Source: Blattamonas nauphoetae (taxonomy: Eukaryota > Preaxostyla > Oxymonadida). From it: a stretch of DNA of 64,000 nucleotides. Under the pieces are notes generated by a model. The model saw only the letters and a program-made list of their open reading frames with translations, had not been told where the DNA came from and did no database searches. The stretch is taken from positions 158,286 through 222,285 of the forward strand of contig JARBJD010000104.1 of the NCBI GenBank assembly GCA_033064195.1. Direction: 5' to 3'. The position numbers and the translations under genes are program-made. Below, one piece after another: positions 23,176-33,698 of the stretch (its first letter is position 1; each line of letters opens with the position of its first letter).

Positions 23176-23351
23176 TGAATCTTCTTGAGAATAAAAAGGG
23201 TCGTGAATGAAGTGGTGAAATGCATTTTAGGGGAGTTGTTTCACCAGAGCAGACAATCATAAAAGAAGACTCATGAAATGATGAAAGAAAGACATTAATT
23301 GTTCATTCAGAAGGAAGACAGTGGAAATGAGAAAAAAGAGAGAAAGACGAC

Positions 23352-24590
23352 TCAAGAAAATGTTGGTTTGTGTGTGCCTGGCCAGCCAGACCTGAGAGCA
23401 ATCGCACACATCCTCGCAAGGAGACCACTCAGTTGAACAGAATCCTCAGCACCGTCGAGGAGGACAAGTTGAGCCTCAGACACTTCACGGATGAGACAGA
23501 ACTTGACCTCTTCTTCAATCCCCAAACGAGGAATCAAGTAAAACAAGGTGCTCACCACGTCCAGACCGGAATATCCCTGATGGAGAAAGAAGGAAGGGAG
23601 GCTGCATGAAATCAGAGAGGTTTGACACACTTTTCCCAAAAGGAAGTTGGAGAGTTCCAACGCCTGGTTGATCTGTCCATCAATGCAGTGCTCAACAATC
23701 TTCTTCACGATTTCCGGGTGGGGCTGGTCGCACACTTTGAAGACACTTTCAGCGTCAATCTTTCCAAAGCCGTAGAACGTTGACTGCATGTTGTTGATGG
23801 CTTGTCGCATATCTCCCTGTGCTGTGAAGATGAGGGCCCCCATTCCGGCGTTGTCTGCTGGCACTTTCTCTGCCTCAGCGACAACACAGAGCCGCTTGAG
23901 GATGTCTTTGTCAGAGAGACGAGTGAATCGGAGGATAGCACATCGACTGGAGAAATTTTGGAGGAAAATGAATGAAAGGAGTGAAAATGGAACAATGTAG
24001 AAGAAGAATATGGAAATTGAGAGAAAATTGGAGAGGATGAAAAATTCGAAAAATTTCGCCAGATGAAGAGCAACCACAAACCTTTGAATAGGTTCAATGA
24101 CTTGTGATGAGTTGTTACATGCGAGAGCAAAACGTGTTGTGCCAGAATAGATCTCCATGATTCGACGAAGAGCTTGCTGAGCTCCATCCGTCATACTGGA
24201 AGGAAGAGTGAGAAGAGGGGATGTATATTGTTATATTAAGTGAAAAACACACCTATCAACTTCGTCCAGAATAATTATCTTCGGGCGTCCAGCTGGAAGA
24301 GTCACTTTCTTCTGAGCAAACATTTTGATTTTGTTTCGAACAACGTCAATTCCTCGTTCATCTGAGGCATTCAACTCAAGCACAGCTTCCTTATATTGAT
24401 CGCCAAGAAGGGTCCGTGCAATACAAAGAACACATGTCGTTTTGCCAGTTCCAGGAGGACCAGAAAGAATGATATTCGGAATTGTGCCATCACGGATGCA
24501 TACTTTCAGACGATCAATTGCTGCTTGGTTGCCAACAACATCGTCTAAGTTTTTGGGACGGTACTTTTCGAGCCAAACCTCACTGGTCAT
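23352..24590 (-). CDS. RFC2: Replication factor C subunit 2 (clamp-loader ATPase)
   Basis: Four exons (24590-24253, 24195-24082, 23946-23631, 23576-23352; introns 57, 135 and 54 nt) encode 330 residues, the usual small-RFC length. AAA+ ATPase: [17 protein letters not shown] at the start, Walker [10 protein letters not shown] (residues 44-52), Walker B IIILDEVD, then [18 protein letters not shown], an SRC arginine finger, and sensor region [40 protein letters not shown] and [13 protein letters not shown] identify RFC2 (yeast Rfc4) among the paralogues. It loads PCNA at primer-template junctions. The box reads DEVD instead of the usual DEAD, keeping the catalytic acids. Upstream in-frame sequence lacks conservation, so the ATG at 24590 is chosen. 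Confidence 0.93.
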
Positions 24591-24748
24591 CGAAGAGACT
24601 CGGAAAAAGTATTTTGTGGGTTTACTGTTACAAGACCGTACACAATCAAGATACAATTATGAAATCGGGATGAGACGATAAGCAAAACCCGAATCTGTGA
24701 AAAACTCCACTCTTCATGTTCTTTTTCGCATCTGAGAACGGTATCTTC

Positions 24749-27700
24749 TCATTCAATCTGATTGTGAAATGATGCAATGCTCAATAGTGAATCATGCACA
24801 CTATGAACAGGTTTAAGTGTCTGGAGCTGATCTTGGTAAGGATCACAGACATGTTGGTGAGTGGAACAGTTGAGAACGTTCGTGTAGAGTGAGAGAAAAG
24901 AAGCAAGAGATGATTGTGTCTCTGGAACAAACACCAAAAGCGGAGAAAGATGCGAAAACGCATCTGATAAAACAGTTGAATGCGCTTCTGAACTCGCTGG
25001 ATTGGAGTTGAGACAGAGAAGGACGAGAAAGATGGAGAGAGCAAGCTGGAGTTTGTTCTGAGAAGCATCCGGTGCTGATTTCACCTGTGAAGAAGAGACC
25101 AGACCATTCAAAAGAGAAAGGAGAGTCTTGAAGAGGATGAGGAGGGTGTCAGAGTTCAACTGGGGAAGAGACTCTAAATCTGATGACGAGAAGAATTGTG
25201 TGATTTGCATTGTGAGGAACGTCAAGACGGACAGTTGGGATACAAAGTTAATCAGTGGGACCGATGAGATCATCGTTGAGAGATGAGACAAGATCTCGCA
25301 AGTGACACAGTGTGAATTGGGAGAGCTCTGAACAGTGTCGCAGAGAAGCGAGAATGTCACTGCGGAAAGAGGAGTTGTCGTGGATGGGTCTGTCGCAGAA
25401 GAGAATGAAGGGGATCCTGAGAAGTGGTGCGCTGCGGTGATGAGAGACGGGAGGAATGTGGAGACTGTCATCATGTGCGAGGAGAATTGTGACGGCTGGA
25501 TGGTCAGTTTGTTGCGATCGGGTTTGCTCGTTCGGTTGCTTTTCTCGTCTTCCGAACTGTCTGATTCGGAATCATCCGACGAGGATGAATCAGAATCGTC
25601 CGACGATGAAGAATCAGACGACGAGTCGCTGTCGGAGTCAGAGTCAGACGACGAAGATGAAGACGACTCCGAATCATCGTTTGACGAAGTTGATGACGAA
25701 TCACCGTTTTCAGAAGCATTCTTCTTCTTCTTCTTCGATTGTGTTGTCTTTGGATCCTCACTTGTTGAACTTTCCGAAGACGATTCGCTTGATTCTGAAT
25801 TCTCCGATTCTGAATTCTCCGATTCTGAATCCGAGTCACTTGAACTGTCTTCATCATCAGATTCGGCACCTTCGTCCTTCGAGGCTGAGATTGTGAAGTA
25901 CGTCTGAGAGAGGCTTCTGCCATACACTGTCAGTAATTTTGTGATCTGAAGAGACAGTTGTACGGGGAAGGCTGTTGGGAGTGATTGATCAGAGGATGCG
26001 GTGGCTGATGCTGTGACCCACCCAACCATCGCATTCACCCATCCCAGAAAATCCGTTTTGTTTGACAAGATGTTCGCTTCCAATCCGTGGTTCTCGAGGA
26101 AAGTTGAGATTAGAGAGAAGACAGGATCGACGACAGAGCTTGGCGTGATCCATCCTGAAGACTGGACGAGATTGGAAGAATGAGTGTATGGAGTGGTGAG
26201 TGGGATGGAGGATGGCATGCAGAGAGAGTACATCGTTTGGAAGACTTTTGAATTCAGTAGAATCTGTCGAGAGGGACGGAGAGGGAGGTCTGGATTTGGA
26301 TATCCAGCTCGACATAGCGAGCACGAGCAGAGATCAGGCTGATTTGTGGACTCTGTTTCCAACTGGAGGAGCCGCCGAATGAATGAGAATCCCCACCTCA
26401 TCCGAACAAGTTGTGTGTCTGATTCTGCGTCCTTCTTTCCTTTCCGATGGAGTTGTGCTTTGGCCGAGACCGACGGAGGACTCGAGAGGGCTTGATAGAC
26501 AGATCGATGGATTGTCTGTCCAGATTGTGATGACTGAGAGAGCGCTGTGCTGACTATGTTGTGGAAAAGGGGGTTAGCAGGAGTGAGGCAGATTCCGAGG
26601 CTGTCTGAGAACAGTGTTGTGATTCGTGGATGAGCTCGAGGAGGAACGTGGATGAAAGTGGTTGGTGAGGGATCTGGAATCTTCAGTCTGTTGGTCGTGA
26701 GTTCTGGAAGGATAATAGAGTTCTTCAGAACAGATAAGAGAGAGAACGGAAGACAGAGCTTCTGTCGATGCAGCTCCAACAGGACAGAAGAATGAGAAGA
26801 AGATGACTGGACAGATTGAGGAAGATAGCTCGGAACGAAGAAGAAGACATTTTCTGGGACGGAGAGTGTTGGTGGAACTGTGAGAGGTGTCATGAACGAT
26901 GCCAGCGTCCGCCCATTCACAGCTGATGTGATGGACAGCATCGGAGGCGCTTGCTTCGGTGGTGGGAGTGGATCCTCTTCGGACTGGAGTCGCGGACGTG
27001 AGTGTTTCCTTTTTCCGGAAGTTGATTCCATTGTTTTCAGAATATCCTTCTTTTTGGGGAGTGACACTTCTCGGAGGAACGTCATGGCTTCAAGCACGAT
27101 GCTCAGAGTGCTCAGAGCAATCGATCGGATGAATGGCGAGTCCAACGAAAGTGCTGAAACGAGAAGGGACAGAATCTTCGTTGAACAAAGAGCGGTTAGA
27201 TATTTCGACACTGAAAACAGAAACGAGGATGGGTACAGAACAGGTGAAGAATATTTTGATGTTGGGGCATCCGGAGGAGGGACAGGATATTTGAGGGCGA
27301 AGTCGTGAACAGCCCAGAGCATCGGAGAAAGGGCTGCATCGATCTGAGTGTGCAAGATGGGCAGAAGAACACCCAAATCGTAGCAGTCTGCTGCGTCATC
27401 GGAGGAGCGATGGTCAAACGACGAGATAACATGGGGTGGGACAGCCTGTTCGTCTTTGGTGAACTTTTTCTGTCTCGTCGCGATGAGGGAATGGATGGTG
27501 CCAGAGATGGGGACGACAGTTGGTGCGAATGTTGATTTTTGATTGACCAGATGAATTCTGTTAATAGTCTGTTCAATCCGCGCTGGAGAAACGAGATGGA
27601 ATACAGTGTTATGGAGTGCTTGTTGCTCGTTGTGAGCGTTCAATCCTTCAACCACTGTCAACGATTGGACTTTCATTTTTGAGAATCTGATCCAATGTTG

Positions 27701-30700
27701 AGTGATGTTGTTGAAGAACAGATCGTTCTGTGCGTTGACCAGAGGCGGCGAGAGAACACTGAGAACACCCTGTCCCACACTCTGGTTCTGGGCCCCTCTT
27801 CCTCCGCCTCCTGCTCCTCGTTGTTTGTCCTGAGCGAACTTCAGCAGTTTCGGATATGTCCCGATTGTGATAGTCTCCGAATTGAGAGAAATCCAGAAGA
27901 GGAATCGTTCCATCATCCATTCTGCGGTTGGCTGTTCGAAGTGAGGTTGGTGGATTTCGGAGGGGAGTGTTTGCTCGTTCATCATACTCCCAAATGGATG
28001 GCTTGTGTGAAAAATGGAGAAGGATGGAGTGAACGATTCGAATGATGTCAACAGACTCTTCAGAAGAATTGACTTCGGAGAGAATGAAGCGTCATAATAT
28101 GAATGGACAATCTGTGCAAATGAATGGAGACGTGTGAGCAGCGTGGCGTGTGTGATTGAAGAATCAAAAGGAGATTGGAGTTTCGAACTCGTCCTTGTGG
28201 TGGAATAGAGAAGAAGAAGAGATGGTGTTGATCCGATTGAGTAACGAACAAGTTGCCGTGCTGAAGTCTCCCGAATCGACTCACACAACGGTAAATCAGT
28301 CAAACCGTGAGGCCCGAGGAGAGTCGCCAGAAAAGTGAGAATCGGAGTGGGTGACGATGGTTGGGGTCCTAACCGACGTTCAAGGGCCGAAGCAACATTC
28401 GACACTTCTTTCAAACAGATTGATAATCGTTTGGAGTGGATTGTCGGTTTAACCTTTTTCTTTGGTGTGATATTCATCCCAAAGAGATGGTCCAGGAGCG
28501 GGAAGAATGAATCCGTGATGGAAGAATGGATTGATTGGAGTGTTGAAGATTTGTATGCGTCCAACGAGAAGTTTAATGTCTTCGAAGTCGAGAACGGAAA
28601 CCCGACACAGAATGACAGGAGTGGAGGGAGAAGTGTCTCGGAGAGAAGTGTGGTGAGAGGGTTGATAAACGCTTGAAACTGCCCCAGGTCGTCTTCTTCC
28701 TGATTAAGAGAGGACAGAACAATCCAGGAAAGTGTCGATACATTGTCTATGACGTGGTTGAGATGATTCTTGTCTTTCTCATTCGCAGTTTTCAAGTCAA
28801 AAGTGTTCATCGAATCAATCAGGTCAATCCAACAATCCTTCATGAACACAACAAGCGTTGGGGCGATTTCAGAACACAAGCGTCGGTAGGCCGAAAGAAA
28901 GTGAATATCAGTATGGTCCATGAACGCCAGAAACCCGTTGAACACGATGAAACAGAACCCAGAGATGACCGGCGTGATGTTGTTAAGAAGATCGGAGAAC
29001 GGCTTCTTCTCGTGGCTGGACTGTTCTCGGAAATTGAGTAAACAGATGAATGTTTCCACAACAATTTGTGTGAACTCATGGCCTGTCTGTTTGATTGGTT
29101 TGTCTGTTGATGGTTTCTTGTGTTTGCTGGAAATCTTGTCCAAATTCACTCGACTCAGATTTGAAGCCTTTTCAGAAAATCTGTCGACAAGCTTTTTGAT
29201 GGATTTCTTGCTGAAACCAGAGAATTGGTGTTCTTCGACGGAAATAACCAGGCAGAAGAGCTGACTGATGAGCAGATCAAACAGGTGTGAATCAAAGGGT
29301 GCCTCTTCCGGTTGTTCTTCGAGAGAAGAAAGCAGGGCGGCTGGAGCATCCTTCTCATCCAGTGTCTCAGGATGAACGACGTCAAAGTGTGTCGTATCCC
29401 CAGCCACATCATTTAACGTCACGTTGAGCATCAAGCGGTGGAGCATGGACTGAAGGATGGTGGGAGTTCGATGTTTTCTGAGGTATGCTTGAACAAGGGG
29501 AGAAGAGGAGTGAAAACTGAGAACTGTTTTGAAAGGTTCCTTCTGCTTCTTCTTCAACTTTTCCGAAAATACAACTTCAGTCTGGTTTAGAGCAGTGGGT
29601 TTCTCGAGCTGCTTCAGGATGAATTGTGGGAGCGTCCGAAGGGTGGACTTGGCTGTGAAGAGAGCTCTGAAAGTTGAGAGTTCTTCGGAGTGAGTGCCCG
29701 TGAGAAAAGTCTGGAAGAAAGTGAGGAGGGGTCGGAGAGGATCAATGAGTGACGACAACTCGGAATTTGTGATGCAGTCGATGAATAGTGACAGGAAGCG
29801 ATTGGCGATGGGTACGGTCATCTGATTTTGCTGCGACTGGAGTTGGGTATGCAGGTTGCTCACTATGTGCGCGTAGAGCGAGGTGAGGAACGGTGTCTCT
29901 TTCTCTTTCAGTGCCTTTGTGAGTGTCTGGAGAACGTTTTGGATGAGTGGAAGGGCTGGTGAGTCGTCGGATGGATTGTTGATGAAAGACTGAGTTGAAT
30001 TGAAGATCGAGAATCCGACAATCGCACAACACTCAAACATTTCCCAAACCGACTCGCTCTGAAGGGTACTTGTTCTCAACATTTCCATCTCGCTAGTGGC
30101 AAGAGCTTCGTGGTTCGGAACTGGGACAGAAGCGATCTGGAGTGCCATTTGTTCGGCAGTGTGAAAATGATAATTGACAAGTGGCTCCCAAACAGGTCGG
30201 TCGAAGAGGGGATGATCAGATGGGAGGTTGATCAGTTGATCGAGACTGGCCTTCGTGACTGTCTGGATGAACGACCAGAGAAGTTGGGTTGTTGGTGACG
30301 CTGAAATCTTCTTCGAAAGAGCTGCAGTGGATGCGATGAGGTTCAGAACATGGATGGATGTGGGCTCGTTTGTGGAGAAGAGAGCGATCTGAAGTTGGCC
30401 TCGTCTGTTCAACATTTTGACGTTCTTCATTGCAATCGACAGAACCGGGACGACGTCTTCAGCCTTCTCAGGATTTGTCAGAGCGGTCCTCGCGAGATCT
30501 TCGAAGTGTTCGAGCAACGATGTGCTGTTCTGTTGAGTGAAGAGTCGTGGGATGGTCTTTTCGTGATGGAGCTGGAGGAGCCCATTGTAGAGCGAGACGA
30601 GCTCGTTCCGGATTGATTCGGGAACCTCACTGTTGACTTTCAGTGTGACTGATGGGTTCGTTGTCTTGAGGGAGATGGTGGATGTGGGAGGCTTGAGTTG

Positions 30701-33568
30701 TTTGATGGGTTTTGCCGGGGTGTGTTCCTCCGATCCCCTTGCTGCAGCTTTTGCTTCCTTCTCGCGCTGTGCTTTCTCCGTAAACTCTCTCTTCGTCGAC
30801 TCGTTCTCGAGGATCGATTCAGCCCGCTGTGCTGTGAACCGAGCGAGTAGATCAGCAAATTGGAGAGGAGCGTTGCGAGTATTTGCTGAAGTCAGCCAGA
30901 GTTTGGAGGAGAACGAGAAAAGTGAAGCCCACCTCTCTTCTGTCGAGCGAGACTGTGTGCTGTTGAGAGGGATGGAGAGAAGATTGGTGAAGTCAGTCGG
31001 GGTGAGAAGGAGAGTGAGGAAAGACAGAAGATGCGAGAGCGAAGGATATCGTCCAAAGACGATCGAATCCTCCTCTCGCACGTTTTCCACTGGAGGCGGA
31101 TAGGGGATGCTGCTCGTCGACAAGAAATGTCCGAATGTCGTCACATTCTCAACACACGTCGAGATCGTTGCTGTGACAAACAGTGCCAGATCGTCCTGAG
31201 CAGGAGAAGGATGGAGAGCCCGGTTTGCTTCGGTCGACTCGCATCCAGCGACGGCGGTTATCAGCTGGACGAGAGAGAAAGAATCATCAACGAACAATCC
31301 TGTTGACTTGAGGATGGAATACGCGATGTTGGACGAGAGAGAGTGGAGTGTCGATGCAACTGCATCTGGCTGGGTTTGGTCCCAGTCAATCTCTTTTTGT
31401 TTGATTTTCTTCGCCTTTGCTACACGCTTCTTTGCATCGTGGATGAAGGTGTTGAGTGTGCCGTGTGAGTTGTGATGGTGCGTCGATGCCAGAATGCGAA
31501 AGAGGTTAACAAGAGGCACAGATCCGTTGTGAGAGATGATTTGGTGGAGAGACGTACAATTTGAGAATGTGATGGCTGTGAGAAGAGCATTCGAATACTC
31601 CTCGCCATCTGGCCCTCGCCTCGTTTTCTCTCCTTCGTCCTTCATTTTCACGTTTTTTGCGCTGAAATTGAGTGGGAACCACGCATCTGGACGAGTCCGC
31701 CAGATCGACGGGCTGCCAAGCAGTTCGAGTGTATAGAAAAGCAGTGCGGGAGTGGCTTTTCTCGCCCACTCCAGCGACAGCCCATTGGAAAGTTTGTTGA
31801 GTTCGATCCGTGGCTCCGACACAAATGACGGAGCAACCAAGCCGATCTGGCAGAGGATCGAAGTCACCAGACTGCTGACCGAAGACGCAACAATTCTGTT
31901 TGACGAAGAGGAATCGTTCTTGGCTTGTGTCGTTTCCATTCGAAGTTTGAAGAGGATCTCGATGTGAGGAAGACACAGTCGAACAATCCGAAGAAATGGG
32001 AACGATCTCTGATCCTCTTCGGACTGTGCTTGGAGAAGTTGTGAGTGGCGGATCAGAATCGACAGAATCCCAGAGACGAAGGAGAGAGACAGCATTTGAA
32101 GGTATTCCGATCCACCCAAAGCCTTTGTGATGAACGCTTTTGAGTAAACAGGAAACACAATGTCAGCATCTGGTGTCTGTGAGGTCAGTTCTGTTCGAAA
32201 GAGGAGTGAGAGAAGCTTGGTTGAGCGGTGGACGTCAGTTTGCCCGATGCGGATGTACGAGATGAGATTTGTGGCAAATGATGAAGAAGACAGGAAGTGG
32301 ATATCGAGTTTGTTTGAATTGATTGCTGACAGGAGAGTCGATGATGTTGCCGAGTTTGTAGCTCCAAGAAAGGAAGCGCAGAGGACGGGGAATGAGCAAA
32401 GGTAGTGAATAACAATGGAATTGAGGATGGGATCGACGGAGAAATGAGTGGAGTGGAGAAATGAGACAAATGCAGCCATCGATGGCGAATCGGAGATAGA
32501 CTTTGAGATATGGAAAGGAAGTCTGATTTTCACTGTCTCTCCTTTGGTGTCTTTGTGTTGAGTGATGAATTTGGTGAGATGGAGCATCGTCCAGATGACC
32601 AGGGCATAGTCACGAAGAAGACGTTTTCGAAGCTTTCCTTGAAGTTTTTCAGAACTACCGAACAAACTTGCAAATGGGACAAGAAATCGGTGGCTTAAAA
32701 CACTTTTTTGCAGCCAATCAGGACACTGAGTACTCCATTCGTCCAGTACAGATGGAATTGGGATGATTTTGTCGTCTTCCGATTGGATACGGATTAACGC
32801 AGTAGCACTGTTTGTGTCTAGATCTACAAAAGATGATTCTATAATTGATAAGATCTGGACCAGGGTTGGATCAGAATCGTTGGTTATTCTCTTCCAAAAG
32901 AGAGTTGTTTGAGTGTGTTGGAATAAGTTTTTGATCATTGATGGAGTGTTATGAATGATGATGGATTGGAAGAAACAGACAACGGATTGGCGATACAATT
33001 GTTCAGAATTGTTCCGACTTTCAAACTGCTTCTTGAGAATGCTTTCCCAAGATGCTGGATATATTGGAAGGAGTCCCATCACAGCCGTGGCAAATTGAAC
33101 CGACTGTGCAGCAATTAATGCGAGAATACAGATTGACATGGCTCCTTTCAATTCAGCTCGAATTAGGTAGTCGTGTTTATGTTTATCAGGTGCACGTGGG
33201 GTTCCCGTGATTGGAAGATCTGGTTTGGATCGCTTTTTGCTGAGTGATTGCGGGAAAGACGAGAATCCAGTGAATAACTGCACAAGGATTCCCTGAAGAG
33301 CATCACCTTTTTCAGATGATTCAAGCTCTTGAAGAGTACTTTGATTGTAGAATAAGATGTCCAAGAACTCATTAAGTAGACTCCTTATATTAGATTGTGG
33401 ATCATTGCCAAGTGGTGGAGTTCTATCGTGATTATAGATCGAATAAGCATTGGCGATCGATGTCATCACTTCAAGAAGAAATGAATACGGATCTGACAAT
33501 GCCTCCTCAAGGTTAGCTGGATGAGTGATTGCATTCGTGAATATCTGCTGAAGAAAAGGTGAAGTCAT
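24749..33568 (-). CDS. Giant intronless protein of 2,939 residues, unknown family
   Basis: One uninterrupted frame of 8.8 kb, remarkable among intron-bearing neighbours. The protein looks largely alpha-helical with HEAT-like hydrophobic periodicity through most of its length. It has a basic/polar insert near residues 960-1,000, a Ser/Asp/Glu low-complexity segment at about residues 2,570-2,690 (plus 25,500-25,870), and a small Cys cluster (DLCSCSLCRAGYPNP) near residue 2,415. No transmembrane segment or signal peptide. Large helical-repeat proteins with a Ser/Asp-rich stretch are common among nucleolar ribosome-assembly scaffolds such as URB1/Npa1, but I cannot identify any diagnostic motif. 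The ATG at 33568 is the first in frame after the region upstream of the RAD23 stop. Confidence 0.8.
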   Translation of the reverse strand: MTSPFLQQIFTNAITHPANLEEALSDPYSFLLEVMTSIANAYSIYNHDRTPPLGNDPQSNIRSLLNEFLDILFYNQSTLQELESSEKGDALQGILVQLFTGFSSFPQSLSKKRSKPDLPITGTPRAPDKHKHDYLIRAELKGAMSICILALIAAQSVQFATAVMGLLPIYPASWESILKKQFESRNNSEQLYRQSVVCFFQSIIIHNTPSMIKNLFQHTQTTLFWKRITNDSDPTLVQILSIIESSFVDLDTNSATALIRIQSEDDKIIPIPSVLDEWSTQCPDWLQKSVLSHRFLVPFASLFGSSEKLQGKLRKRLLRDYALVIWTMLHLTKFITQHKDTKGETVKIRLPFHISKSISDSPSMAAFVSFLHSTHFSVDPILNSIVIHYLCSFPVLCASFLGATNSATSSTLLSAINSNKLDIHFLSSSSFATNLISYIRIGQTDVHRSTKLLSLLFRTELTSQTPDADIVFPVYSKAFITKALGGSEYLQMLSLSFVSGILSILIRHSQLLQAQSEEDQRSFPFLRIVRLCLPHIEILFKLRMETTQAKNDSSSSNRIVASSVSSLVTSILCQIGLVAPSFVSEPRIELNKLSNGLSLEWARKATPALLFYTLELLGSPSIWRTRPDAWFPLNFSAKNVKMKDEGEKTRRGPDGEEYSNALLTAITFSNCTSLHQIISHNGSVPLVNLFRILASTHHHNSHGTLNTFIHDAKKRVAKAKKIKQKEIDWDQTQPDAVASTLHSLSSNIAYSILKSTGLFVDDSFSLVQLITAVAGCESTEANRALHPSPAQDDLALFVTATISTCVENVTTFGHFLSTSSIPYPPPVENVREEDSIVFGRYPSLSHLLSFLTLLLTPTDFTNLLSIPLNSTQSRSTEERWASLFSFSSKLWLTSANTRNAPLQFADLLARFTAQRAESILENESTKREFTEKAQREKEAKAAARGSEEHTPAKPIKQLKPPTSTISLKTTNPSVTLKVNSEVPESIRNELVSLYNGLLQLHHEKTIPRLFTQQNSTSLLEHFEDLARTALTNPEKAEDVVPVLSIAMKNVKMLNRRGQLQIALFSTNEPTSIHVLNLIASTAALSKKISASPTTQLLWSFIQTVTKASLDQLINLPSDHPLFDRPVWEPLVNYHFHTAEQMALQIASVPVPNHEALATSEMEMLRTSTLQSESVWEMFECCAIVGFSIFNSTQSFINNPSDDSPALPLIQNVLQTLTKALKEKETPFLTSLYAHIVSNLHTQLQSQQNQMTVPIANRFLSLFIDCITNSELSSLIDPLRPLLTFFQTFLTGTHSEELSTFRALFTAKSTLRTLPQFILKQLEKPTALNQTEVVFSEKLKKKQKEPFKTVLSFHSSSPLVQAYLRKHRTPTILQSMLHRLMLNVTLNDVAGDTTHFDVVHPETLDEKDAPAALLSSLEEQPEEAPFDSHLFDLLISQLFCLVISVEEHQFSGFSKKSIKKLVDRFSEKASNLSRVNLDKISSKHKKPSTDKPIKQTGHEFTQIVVETFICLLNFREQSSHEKKPFSDLLNNITPVISGFCFIVFNGFLAFMDHTDIHFLSAYRRLCSEIAPTLVVFMKDCWIDLIDSMNTFDLKTANEKDKNHLNHVIDNVSTLSWIVLSSLNQEEDDLGQFQAFINPLTTLLSETLLPPLLSFCVGFPFSTSKTLNFSLDAYKSSTLQSIHSSITDSFFPLLDHLFGMNITPKKKVKPTIHSKRLSICLKEVSNVASALERRLGPQPSSPTPILTFLATLLGPHGLTDLPLCESIRETSARQLVRYSIGSTPSLLLLYSTTRTSSKLQSPFDSSITHATLLTRLHSFAQIVHSYYDASFSPKSILLKSLLTSFESFTPSFSIFHTSHPFGSMMNEQTLPSEIHQPHFEQPTAEWMMERFLFWISLNSETITIGTYPKLLKFAQDKQRGAGGGGRGAQNQSVGQGVLSVLSPPLVNAQNDLFFNNITQHWIRFSKMKVQSLTVVEGLNAHNEQQALHNTVFHLVSPARIEQTINRIHLVNQKSTFAPTVVPISGTIHSLIATRQKKFTKDEQAVPPHVISSFDHRSSDDAADCYDLGVLLPILHTQIDAALSPMLWAVHDFALKYPVPPPDAPTSKYSSPVLYPSSFLFSVSKYLTALCSTKILSLLVSALSLDSPFIRSIALSTLSIVLEAMTFLREVSLPKKKDILKTMESTSGKRKHSRPRLQSEEDPLPPPKQAPPMLSITSAVNGRTLASFMTPLTVPPTLSVPENVFFFVPSYLPQSVQSSSSHSSVLLELHRQKLCLPFSLLSVLKNSIILPELTTNRLKIPDPSPTTFIHVPPRAHPRITTLFSDSLGICLTPANPLFHNIVSTALSQSSQSGQTIHRSVYQALSSPPSVSAKAQLHRKGKKDAESDTQLVRMRWGFSFIRRLLQLETESTNQPDLCSCSLCRAGYPNPDLPLRPSRQILLNSKVFQTMYSLCMPSSIPLTTPYTHSSNLVQSSGWITPSSVVDPVFSLISTFLENHGLEANILSNKTDFLGWVNAMVGWVTASATASSDQSLPTAFPVQLSLQITKLLTVYGRSLSQTYFTISASKDEGAESDDEDSSSDSDSESENSESENSESSESSSESSTSEDPKTTQSKKKKKNASENGDSSSTSSNDDSESSSSSSSDSDSDSDSSSDSSSSDDSDSSSSDDSESDSSEDEKSNRTSKPDRNKLTIQPSQFSSHMMTVSTFLPSLITAAHHFSGSPSFSSATDPSTTTPLSAVTFSLLCDTVQSSPNSHCVTCEILSHLSTMISSVPLINFVSQLSVLTFLTMQITQFFSSSDLESLPQLNSDTLLILFKTLLSLLNGLVSSSQVKSAPDASQNKLQLALSIFLVLLCLNSNPASSEAHSTVLSDAFSHLSPLLVFVPETQSSLASFLSLYTNVLNCSTHQHVCDPYQDQLQTLKPVHSVHDSLLSIASFHNQIE
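25500..25870. repeat. Ser/Asp/Glu-coding low-complexity tract
   Basis: Imperfect trinucleotide-rich DNA (gac/tca/gaa type on the plus strand) that encodes the acidic serine-rich segment of the giant protein on the minus strand. The opposite strand also stays open, which creates spurious reading frames of up to 190 codons. Confidence 0.7.
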
Positions 33569-33698
33569 GAAAAAAATATGTCTGGGCAAGATCGGAAAGT
33601 TGAAATGGTAACGATGGGATATTCACGGTGGGAGAAGCAGAAGTATTGCTGTCAAGACTTGAGTCTTTCAGGTTTTGTGAATGAATGATTTGAAGTGA

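Noticed and set aside
25335..25907. A 190-codon Ser/Asp/Glu frame on the plus strand
   Set aside because: Antisense of the low-complexity tract in the giant gene; GAC/TCA-type repeats are open in several frames on both strands.
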